DNA from: Lachnospiraceae bacterium
Lineage (GTDB): Bacteria > Bacillota > Clostridia > Lachnospirales > Lachnospiraceae
NCBI GenBank assembly: GCA_022483465.1
Contig: JAKVNF010000001.1
Coordinates: 496,001 to 560,000, forward strand
DNA: 64,000 nucleotides
Direction of reading: 5' to 3'
In this document: piece by piece, positions 34,592 to 40,818 of the stretch
How positions within the stretch are numbered: the stretch's first letter is position 1
How the letters are laid out: every line of letters starts with the position of its first letter
Made by a program: the position numbers and the translations under genes
The notes under the pieces: model-generated
Told to the model about the DNA's origin: nothing
What the model saw: only the letters and a program-made list of their open reading frames with translations
The model's database searches: none

Positions 34592-35437
34592 ATGGACCAG
34601 TTGGAACGGGCCGTGGATGCGGCCAGAAAGCGGATCGCACAGGACTTCAACGACCAGATCTATCAGGAGGAGGAGGAGGAAAATCTCCACCCTCAGGCGA
34701 TCCGACGGGCCAGGGAGAAGGCGCTTTTGCACTACATCGAGTCCGGGGACGTGGCAAAGGTCCGCGCCCTCTCCGAGCAGTCCTCCCCCTTCCAGATCCG
34801 GACGTCCCGGGACGGAGAGGATCCAGACCTTTTGGAGACCGGGGGTGAGGAGGTGCAGGTTGGCACCCTCTCGGAGGATCGCCTGCGGCAGGCGGTATAC
34901 CTTTGCATCAGCGGCATCACGCTCTTAACCAGGGCCGCCATCGATGGGGGACTTCCGGAGCACATCGCCTTTGCCCTGAGCGACTGCTACATCCGGGAGA
35001 TCACAACCCAGCGGGATCCGGCGGTCATCGAGCGCCTCATGGGCGACTGCATGACGGGCTTTACGGAGCGCGTCTCCCGCTACCGGCACGGGAACTGCTC
35101 GGTCCTCATCCGGGACAGCTGCGAGTACATCCAGCGCCATCTCCACGACCCGCTCTCCCTCCGGGATCTCGCCGGGGCGATGCATGTGAGTGCCGGCTAC
35201 CTCTCTGATCTCTTTGAGAAGGAGCTCGGCGTGCGTCCCACCGCCTACATTCGGCAGCAGAAGCTCTCCTATGCCGCGATGCTCCTGGAGAACACCCGGC
35301 TCTCGGTGTACCACATCTCCGAGCTGCTCGCCTTTCCCTCCGCCTCCGCCTTCATCCGCTACTTCCGCATCCAGTACGGCGCGACACCGGCCGCCTGGCG
35401 CAACACCAGGGCCGGCGGCGGGATGCTGCCGGAGTAG
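34592..35437 (+). CDS. AraC-family regulator beside the peptide array
   Basis: A 281-residue regulator. The C-terminal AraC domain spans about 175-275 (LSLRDLAGAMHVSAGYLSDLFEKEL, then VYHISELLAFPSASAFIRYFR). The N-terminal 150 residues are helical rather than cupin-like: ALLHYIESGDVAKVRAL near 45-60 and the ITLLTRAAIDGGLPEHIAFALSD segment near 108-130. That pattern resembles regulators of the type found near YSIRK surface-protein genes. It has no membrane segment. The ATG at 34592 follows GGGAGG. Its stop codon lies only 4 bp before the first repeated site of the peptide array, so it is the obvious candidate to control the four peptide promoters. Confidence 0.88.
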   Translation: MDQLERAVDAARKRIAQDFNDQIYQEEEEENLHPQAIRRAREKALLHYIESGDVAKVRALSEQSSPFQIRTSRDGEDPDLLETGGEEVQVGTLSEDRLRQAVYLCISGITLLTRAAIDGGLPEHIAFALSDCYIREITTQRDPAVIERLMGDCMTGFTERVSRYRHGNCSVLIRDSCEYIQRHLHDPLSLRDLAGAMHVSAGYLSDLFEKELGVRPTAYIRQQKLSYAAMLLENTRLSVYHISELLAFPSASAFIRYFRIQYGATPAAWRNTRAGGGMLPE

Positions 35438-35440
35438 TCT

Positions 35441-35543
35441 GCAGGATTTGTCTGTTTTTTGCCTTGTCTTTGTCCTTTTGTGCAATATTTTTCTGGCTAT
35501 TTTCGAATGTTGGCACGCAGTTCGCGTCCGAATATCGTAAGAT
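35441..35543 (+). promoter_or_regulatory. Peptide unit 1: upstream sites and promoter
   Basis: Site A is GCAGGATTTGTCTG (from 35441), and site B is GCAATATTTTTCTG (from 35482), 41 bp apart. Then come TTGGCA at 35510 and TAAGAT at 35538. The distances from site B to TTGGCA (27 bp) and from TTGGCA to the -10 (22 bp between) are the same in all four units. Site A is closer than in the others. Confidence 0.65.
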
Positions 35544-35603
35544 ACAGACAGTCAGAGGGAAGAAATTTCCCGATGACAATCATTCCGAAAGGAGGACAGC
35601 ACG

Positions 35604-35693
35604 ATGACAAAGGTGACAAGATTTTTCCGTGGCTGCTGGTCTGACTATGTTGACTTTATGGGAAAGTACGGAGAGTACATGCTTCGGTCCTGA
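35604..35693 (+). CDS. Small amphipathic peptide 1 (29 aa), array of four
   Basis: A 29-codon gene behind GAAAGGAGG. The peptide shares the core CWSDYVDFMGKYGE with the three following units, but its ends differ (it starts MTKVTRFFRG and ends YMLRS). Its codons differ from the other copies while the core is unchanged, which is direct evidence that the peptide is translated and selected. In helical projection F7, F8, C11, W12, Y15, F18, M19 and Y22 fall on one face and charged residues on the other. There is no signal peptide or membrane span. Function unknown. It has its own promoter and terminator and is the copy nearest the AraC gene. Confidence 0.8.
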   Translation: MTKVTRFFRGCWSDYVDFMGKYGEYMLRS

Positions 35694-35734
35694 CCTGACA
35701 GCCAGCAGCGAATGCGTTTGAACCAGACAGCACA

Positions 35735-35763
35735 CCCCGGGACGTTGGTCCCGGGGCTATTTC
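35735..35763 (+). terminator. Terminator of peptide unit 1
   Basis: CCCCGGGAC pairs with GTCCCGGGG around GTTG, followed by CTATTTC. The T-run is poorer than in the other units. Confidence 0.75.
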
Positions 35764-35830
35764 ATGCCCAGAGAAATGTGAAACATTTCAAAATGCTCCG
35801 CCAGGGATGCCGGCCGTGCGCGCTGTGCTG

Positions 35831-35956
35831 CCACTTTTTGTCTGCTTTTTCTTGGGACGAAATCGCGATAAGCGCCATATAAGCAAATGCAATCGCAAGT
35901 TTTGTCTGCTTTTTCACTGAGCTTGGCAGGACGAATCCGGTTGGAAACGTTATCAT
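35831..35956 (+). promoter_or_regulatory. Peptide unit 2: upstream sites and promoter
   Basis: Site A (CCACTTTTTGTCTGCTTTTT, from 35831) and site B (GCAAGTTTTGTCTGCTTTTT, from 35895) are 64 bp apart. TTGGCA is at 35923 and TATCAT at 35951. The block GGACGAAT after TTGGCA is repeated in units 3 and 4. A partial extra copy of this block (GGGACGAAAT) follows site A. Confidence 0.68.
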
Positions 35957-36026
35957 TCATAGTGTCAAGAGAGATAAGAAAAACGAACAAGAGCCCTGCC
36001 AGGGAAGCAGGACAAAGGAGGATACG

Positions 36027-36116
36027 ATGAACAAGGTTGGTACATTCTTTAAGAACTGCTGGAGCGATTACGTTGATTTCATGGGCAAGTACGGTGAGTT
36101 CGTGAACCGCTTCTAA
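36027..36116 (+). CDS. Small amphipathic peptide 2 (29 aa)
   Basis: A 29-codon gene with an AAAGGAGG ribosome site. The peptide starts MNKVGTFFKN, has the core CWSDYVDFMGKYGE and ends FVNRF. Net charge is about +1, with one cysteine and one tryptophan. The predicted helix has a continuous aromatic face. The leader holds a hairpin (CCTGC pairing with GCAGG) just before the ribosome site, at the same place as in units 3 and 4. The nucleotide sequence is close to units 3 and 4, with some synonymous changes. No exporter, processing enzyme or immunity gene is visible in the window. Confidence 0.82.
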   Translation: MNKVGTFFKNCWSDYVDFMGKYGEFVNRF

Positions 36117-36136
36117 TTCACAGCATAAGATCCAGA

Positions 36137-36170
36137 GAACCCGGACGCGCAAGTGTCCGGGTTCTTTTTT
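36137..36170 (+). terminator. Terminator of peptide unit 2
   Basis: GAACCCGGAC pairs with GTCCGGGTTC, followed by six T residues. Confidence 0.92.
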
Positions 36171-36391
36171 GCCCTGGCACCTCTTTCCCTCGGCGCGGCA
36201 GGCAGATCTTCTCTTCCACCCTGTTCCAGTGGATCCCGCTTCCGATCGTGATCCGGCCTATCGGATCTGCCAGGGACCAGTCTCCTCCGGTTATTTCGAA
36301 ACCACAGTCCGGAGCAGGTGTGTGACCCCTGCGCCCGCTTTTCCATGCCGGAGCGGAAGCTGGCTTCTCCCGCGGTTTGGCTTGATATGCT

Positions 36392-36516
36392 GCAGGATTT
36401 GGCCATTATATTTCTTCTCGATTTGCGTTTTACCCCGTATTATCATCCGTAAACGCAAGATATGGCTTATCAATCACTGGAGTTAGCAGGACGAGTCCCT
36501 TGGGATGGGGTATCAT
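36392..36516 (+). promoter_or_regulatory. Peptide unit 3: upstream sites and promoter
   Basis: Site A (GCAGGATTTGGCCATTA, from 36392) and site B (GCAAGATATGGCTTAT, from 36455) are 63 bp apart, six helical turns. TTAGCA is at 36483 and TATCAT at 36511. The 220 bp between the unit 2 terminator and site A show no gene or other feature that I can support. Confidence 0.7.
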
Positions 36517-36586
36517 CCATCATGTCAAGGAAGATAAGGGAAACGAATAAGAGCCCCGCCAAGGGAGTGGGGCAGAGGAGGATACC

Positions 36587-36676
36587 ATGAACAAGGTTGG
36601 TACATTCTTTAAGAACTGCTGGAGCGATTACATCGACTTCATGGACAAGTACGGTGAGTTCGTGATCCGCCTGTAA
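36587..36676 (+). CDS. Small amphipathic peptide 3 (29 aa)
   Basis: A 29-codon gene behind AGAGGAGG. Compared with copy 2 it has the core CWSDYIDFMDKYGE (Val to Ile, Gly to Asp) and the end FVIRL. The first 15 residues are identical to copy 2 and the nucleotide sequence there is also identical, pointing to recent duplication or gene conversion. The leader hairpin GCCCC...GGGGC lies at 36553-36573. Confidence 0.82.
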   Translation: MNKVGTFFKNCWSDYIDFMDKYGEFVIRL

Positions 36677-36701
36677 TTCACAGAATCAAGTCTTATTCAG
36701 G

Positions 36702-36733
36702 TCCCGGGCGCTGCGGCGTCCGGGATCTTTTTT
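36702..36733 (+). terminator. Terminator of peptide unit 3
   Basis: TCCCGGGCG pairs with CGTCCGGGA, followed by TCTTTTTTT. Confidence 0.88.
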
Positions 36734-36858
36734 TGCCCCCGTTTCTTCCCCGCTTCTTCTCCTCTCCTGCCGCGGGACACTTCGTCCCATCACAGAGAAT
36801 CCCGCTTTCGTCTGCCATGGCGGCAGCGGGCTGATCCCGCGAACGAGCCCGTCTTTCT

Positions 36859-36983
36859 ACAGGATTTGGCCATTCATTTTCCCCTTCGTTTGCGTTAAGC
36901 CTTGATTTTACAACGCTGTTCGCAAGATTTGGCTTATTTATCGCCAGGGTTAGCGGGACGAATTCCATGGGACGAGGTAACAT
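36859..36983 (+). promoter_or_regulatory. Peptide unit 4: upstream sites and promoter
   Basis: Site A (ACAGGATTTGGCCATT, from 36859) and site B (GCAAGATTTGGCTTATTT, from 36922) are 63 bp apart. TTAGCG is at 36950 and TAACAT at 36978. The -10-to-ATG distance is 76 bp, exactly as in units 2 and 3. Confidence 0.7.
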
Positions 36984-37053
36984 ACATACTGTCAAGAGAG
37001 ATAAGAGATTGGAAGAAGAGCCCCGCCAAGGGAGCGGGACGGAAGGAGGCATC

Positions 37054-37143
37054 ATGAACAAGATTGGTACATTCTTTAAGAACTGCTGGAGCGATTACGT
37101 TGACTTCATGGGCAAGTACGGCGAGTACGTCAACCGCTTCTAA
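37054..37143 (+). CDS. Small amphipathic peptide 4 (29 aa)
   Basis: A 29-codon gene behind GGAAGGAGG. It starts MNKIGTFFKN, has the core CWSDYVDFMGKYGE and ends YVNRF. Several differences from copy 2 are synonymous (GAT/GAC, GGT/GGC) or conservative (Val to Ile, Phe to Tyr), again showing selection on the peptide. The leader hairpin CCCGC...GCGGG precedes the ribosome site. The peptide lacks a leader and a double-glycine site, so if it leaves the cell it would do so in the manner of leaderless bacteriocins. An intracellular or membrane role is equally possible. Confidence 0.82.
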   Translation: MNKIGTFFKNCWSDYVDFMGKYGEYVNRF

Positions 37144-37173
37144 TTCGCAAGAGCAATTCCGTTGATCATGAAA

Positions 37174-37208
37174 AGATCCCAGGCGCCGCGGCGCCTGGGA
37201 TCTTTTTG
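37174..37208 (+). terminator. Terminator of peptide unit 4
   Basis: AGATCCCAGGCGC pairs perfectly with GCGCCTGGGATCT, followed by TTTTT. The 125 bp between this and the queA terminator hold nothing I recognise. Confidence 0.93.
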
Positions 37209-37333
37209 CCTATGCGCTTTTTCTTGACCGTATATCATCTACGCTGTTCTGCTCCCCTGCCGCTGTCGTCTCTCCTTCCTTGGTATCTCTCTCCCGTCCT
37301 GCCGCTTTCTCCTTTGGTCCCGGATCGCTGCCG

Positions 37334-37368
37334 ACAAAAATGCCCCGGCAGGCAAAAGCCTGTCGGGG
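37334..37368 (-). terminator. Terminator after queA
   Basis: On the minus strand CCCCGACAGGC pairs with GCCTGCCGGGG around TTTT, followed by CATTTTTGTC. Confidence 0.88.
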
Positions 37369-37472
37369 TATCTGAGATCTCGGGCAGTCTGAAGAACCGG
37401 GTTCTTCCGGTCTGTCAGACGCCTCCCTGTTGTCTTCCGTTTTGCATCTGCCGCTTTTCCGGTTCCGTTTTC

Positions 37473-38552
37473 TCACTTGATATAGCAGGCGTCTCCGAAG
37501 CTGAAGAACCTGTACTTGTTCTCCACCGCGACCTTGTAGGCGTGGAGGATGTTGTCCCGGCCCGCAAAGGCGGAGACCAGCATCACCAGGGTGGACTCGG
37601 GCAGGTGGAAGTTCGTGATCAGCGCATCCATGCACTTGAACTTGTACCCGGGGTAGATGAAGATCGAGGTGTTGTCCGCGCCGGCGTGGATAATGCCGTT
37701 CTCATCGGTCGCGGACTCCACGGTGCGGCAGCTGGTGGTGCCCACACAGATGACCCGCTTTCCGTTTGCATGGGTCTTGTTGATGAGCTCCGCCGCCTGG
37801 GGCGACACGTGGTACCACTCGGTGTGCATGTGGTGCTTGGTCACATCGTCCACCTTCACCGGGCGGAAGGTCCCAAGGCCCACGTGCAGAGTCACATAGC
37901 AGAGGTTGACGCCCTTGTCCTGGATCTTCTGCAAAAGCTCCTTGGTGAAGTGGAGTCCTGCCGTCGGGGCGGCGGCAGAGCCGTCGTACTTGGCGTAGAC
38001 CGTCTGATACATGTTCGGATCCTGGAGCTTGTGGGTGATGTAGGGCGGCAGCGGCATCTCGCCGAGCTTGTCCAGCACCTCCTCAAAGATCCCGTCGTAG
38101 TGGAACTTCACCAGCCGGTTTCCGTCCTCCACGACCTCCAGGATCTCCGCGGTCAGGGACCCGTCGCCGAAGGTGACCCGCGCCCCGGGGCGGAGCTTCT
38201 TGCCGGGCTTGACCAGGGTCTCCCAGACATCTCCCTGCCTGCGCTTTAGAAGCAGGATCTCCACGTTGGCCCCGGTATCCTCCTTGGTGCCAAGGAGCCT
38301 TGCCGGGATGACCTTCGTGTTGTTGAGGACCAGGGTCTCCCCGGGCTCCAGGTAGTCTATGATGTCCCGGAAGATCTTGTGCTCCAGGGCACCGGTCTTC
38401 TTGTCGATCACCAGAAGGCGCGAGGCGTCCCGGTCCGGCAGGGGATCCTGGGCGATCAGCTCCTTCGGGAGGTCAAAGTAGTAGTCTGCGGTCCGGTGTC
38501 CGAGGGGGACGCCGGCTGTCTCTTCCGTCTTGTTGTTCTCGTTCTCTTCCAT
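37473..38552 (-). CDS. queA: tRNA preQ1(34) S-adenosylmethionine ribosyltransferase-isomerase
   Basis: A 359-residue enzyme that turns preQ1 at tRNA position 34 into epoxyqueuosine using the ribosyl part of SAM. Family marks are [24 protein letters not shown] near residue 25 (split here by the usual YxFDLP start), [13 protein letters not shown] near 73, [10 protein letters not shown] near 195 and [18 protein letters not shown] near 265. The length is normal. The first 20 residues are a charged extension. It follows the M18 aminopeptidase by 27 bp and ends the operon. No other queuosine gene lies nearby. Confidence 0.95.
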   Translation of the reverse strand: MEENENNKTEETAGVPLGHRTADYYFDLPKELIAQDPLPDRDASRLLVIDKKTGALEHKIFRDIIDYLEPGETLVLNNTKVIPARLLGTKEDTGANVEILLLKRRQGDVWETLVKPGKKLRPGARVTFGDGSLTAEILEVVEDGNRLVKFHYDGIFEEVLDKLGEMPLPPYITHKLQDPNMYQTVYAKYDGSAAAPTAGLHFTKELLQKIQDKGVNLCYVTLHVGLGTFRPVKVDDVTKHHMHTEWYHVSPQAAELINKTHANGKRVICVGTTSCRTVESATDENGIIHAGADNTSIFIYPGYKFKCMDALITNFHLPESTLVMLVSAFAGRDNILHAYKVAVENKYRFFSFGDACYIK

Positions 38553-38579
38553 TCTTGACTCTGCTTTCTGGCCTGTTTC

Positions 38580-40016
38580 TCACTCGCTGCGGAAATCCGC
38601 GTCCTGCAAAAAGGCCTGATAGCCGCGGAAGGCCTCATAGATGTCCGCCTTGCTGGTTGCCTCCCAGGGGGAGTGCATGGAGAGGACCGGCACGCCGCTG
38701 TCGATGACGTTCATGCCGTACAGGGCGAGGATGTAGGCGATGGTTCCGCCGCCGCCCACGTCGACCCGGCCCAGCTCTGCGGTCTGGGTCAGCACGTTCT
38801 CCTTCTCGAAGATCCCGCGCAGGTGGGCGATGTACTCCGCGTTGGCGTCGTTGGATCCGCTCTTGCCGCGGGATCCCGTGAACTTGTTGAACACCATGCC
38901 GCGGCCGAGGAACGCGGTGTTCTTCTCCTCAAAGCAGTCCGCCCAGTGGGGATCGAAGGCGGAGGACACATCCGAGGAGAGCATGCAGGAGTTGGCAAGG
39001 CACCGGCGCAGGGCAAGCTCCGAGTACTGTCCCGCGAGGTTCATGACCTCTGCCAGGGCGTTCTCAAAGAAGTGGGAGCGCATGCCGGTGGCACCCACGG
39101 ACCCGATCTCCTCCTTGTCGACAAGGAGCGTCACGCCGGTGCGGCGAAGGTTCTTTGCCTCGAGCTGTGCCCGGAAGCTGGGGTACGCGCAGACCCGATC
39201 GTCCTGGCCGTAGCCGAGGATCATGGACCGGTCAAAGCCCGCATCCCTTGCGGGGCCTGCCGGCACCACCTCGAGCTCTGCGGACTCGAAGTCGTCCTCT
39301 TCAATGCCGTAGTTCTCGGAGAGAATCTGAAGAAGCGCCTTCTTCACGGCATCCTTCGGGGTCTCCTCGTGGTCCCTGGTGGTCTTTCTCTTGCTGTTTG
39401 CGTCAATGATGACCGGCTTGTTGCCGATGACAAGGTCCAGGGCCTCGCCCTCGATCAGCTTGTCCGCGGTCTTCTTCATCTGGTCCTGGGCCAGATGGAT
39501 CAGAAGGTCGGAGACAAAGAAGACCGGATCATCCGGGTCCTCGCCGACGTTGAGCTGGACGGTCTCCCCGTCCTTCTTCACAATGACGCCGCGGATGGCA
39601 AGGGGCAGGGTCACGTACTGGTACTTCTTGATGCCACCGTAGTAGTGAGTGTCAAGGTAGCCAAAGCCGCCCTTCTCAAAGAGGGGATTCTGCTTGACGT
39701 CGAGCCTGGGGCTGTCGATGTGGGCGCCCAGGATGTTCAGGCCGTGCTCCATGGGCTCGGTGCCGATGTCAAACAGGACCAGGGACTTGTTCATCCAGGC
39801 GAGGTAGACCTTGTCCCCGGGCTGGAGCTTTTTGTTCTCCTCGATGGCGCGGGCGAGCTCCACGTAGCCGTGGTCCTCCGCCTCGTTGACGAAGGCGTCC
39901 ACGCACTCCCGCTCCGTCTTGTTGTCGGAGATGAAGCGGCGGTAGTCCTCCGCGAAGTTCTGGCAGGCCTTCTGGGTCTCCAGGTCATAGATGTTCCAGG
40001 CATTGATGCGTTCCAT
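38580..40016 (-). CDS. M18 family aminopeptidase
   Basis: A 478-residue zinc aminopeptidase of the aspartyl aminopeptidase group, a cytoplasmic enzyme that usually forms large tetrahedral assemblies. Metal and catalytic motifs visible are LGAHIDSPRLD near residue 95, VDKEEIGSVGATG near 310 and VLSMHSPWEAT near 445. The length matches the ApeA/LAP4 type in Clostridia. The start at 40016 is the only good one. It is co-directional with queA (27-bp gap) and separated from the upstream gene by a terminator. It probably trims acidic N-terminal residues from peptides. Confidence 0.92.
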   Translation of the reverse strand: MERINAWNIYDLETQKACQNFAEDYRRFISDNKTERECVDAFVNEAEDHGYVELARAIEENKKLQPGDKVYLAWMNKSLVLFDIGTEPMEHGLNILGAHIDSPRLDVKQNPLFEKGGFGYLDTHYYGGIKKYQYVTLPLAIRGVIVKKDGETVQLNVGEDPDDPVFFVSDLLIHLAQDQMKKTADKLIEGEALDLVIGNKPVIIDANSKRKTTRDHEETPKDAVKKALLQILSENYGIEEDDFESAELEVVPAGPARDAGFDRSMILGYGQDDRVCAYPSFRAQLEAKNLRRTGVTLLVDKEEIGSVGATGMRSHFFENALAEVMNLAGQYSELALRRCLANSCMLSSDVSSAFDPHWADCFEEKNTAFLGRGMVFNKFTGSRGKSGSNDANAEYIAHLRGIFEKENVLTQTAELGRVDVGGGGTIAYILALYGMNVIDSGVPVLSMHSPWEATSKADIYEAFRGYQAFLQDADFRSE

Positions 40017-40049
40017 AGTTGTCCTTCCTTACTTCATTCAGATTTGCGG

Positions 40050-40087
40050 CAAAAAGGCCCCCGGAGGATGGTGCGCCGGAGGCCTTC
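40050..40087 (-). terminator. Terminator after the secreted 223-residue protein gene
   Basis: On the minus strand AAGGCCTCCGG pairs with CCGGGGGCCTT, followed by TTTGCC. Confidence 0.8.
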
Positions 40088-40100
40088 TTCCCATGCATTG

Positions 40101-40772
40101 TCAGTTTTGGGCCTTTGCCTTGGGGACATAGTCGTCCTCAAAGGAGGAAATCTTCTCCCGCTGCTCCTTCGCCGCGGTCTTGTCGTTGGAGTAGACCGCC
40201 ACGGAAAGGAGCTGTTCCGCCTCCAGGTACGGGCTGTCGGTGACGAGCAGGTACTCGGTCTGGGGCGTCTCGTACTCGTCCTCGATCTCGACCGTCTCCT
40301 GGCTGGCCGAGACGGTGTAGCTCTTTGCCGGGAGCTTGTAGCCGTCCGGCAGAAGGTGGGCACTCATCAGGTCGCTGTAGTAGTCCGTGAAGTACCCGTG
40401 GTCCAACAAGAGCCCCACCGCGTTCTTCGTGTAGTTGCCCTGCAGGACGTCAAAGAGCACCAGCGCCTTCTTGAGCTTGTAGGCGCCGGGATAGGCCTCC
40501 TGCTTTGTGTCCGCCGTCAGCTGGTAGAGCTGGTCTGCCGCCACGGCGCAGTCCTGCTCCTTCTCGTCCCGCCCCGGCAGGGTCTTGGTCTGGGGGGCAT
40601 ACTTGGACAGGAGCGGACCGTACACCGCCTTCCAGGCGGTGACGTCCTTCGCCACATAGCTGTAATCGGGGGTCTGTTCCTTCGCCATGGCCTGCACCGG
40701 GGCGAGGGTCAGGGCAAGCCCCAGGGTCAGGGCGATGGCAGCGCCCCGGACCGCATGTCGTTTTGTTCTCAT
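40101..40772 (-). CDS. Secreted protein of unknown function
   Basis: A 223-residue exported protein. A basic start and hydrophobic core lead to a signal peptidase site near QAMA-KE at residue 31. The mature part is mostly helical (YSYVAKDVTAWKAVYGPLLSKY; DQLYQLTADTKQEAYPGAYKL) with an acidic middle (ETVEIEDEYETPQTEY). No cysteine motif, anchor or known fold is evident. It follows pheT by 46 bp with no terminator between them, so it may be expressed with pheST, although no functional link is clear. I do not recognise the family. Confidence 0.7.
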   Translation of the reverse strand: MRTKRHAVRGAAIALTLGLALTLAPVQAMAKEQTPDYSYVAKDVTAWKAVYGPLLSKYAPQTKTLPGRDEKEQDCAVAADQLYQLTADTKQEAYPGAYKLKKALVLFDVLQGNYTKNAVGLLLDHGYFTDYYSDLMSAHLLPDGYKLPAKSYTVSASQETVEIEDEYETPQTEYLLVTDSPYLEAEQLLSVAVYSNDKTAAKEQREKISSFEDDYVPKAKAQN

Positions 40773-40818
40773 GTGAGGTACCCCACTTTCTTGGCGCGTT
40801 GTCTTGCTGCGGTCTTAC

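Noticed and set aside
35441-37208. Agr-type cyclic autoinducer peptides
   Set aside because: The peptides have one Cys, but no AgrB-like processing membrane protein or AgrC/A pair is nearby, and the conserved region extends on both sides of the Cys without the AgrD charged tail.
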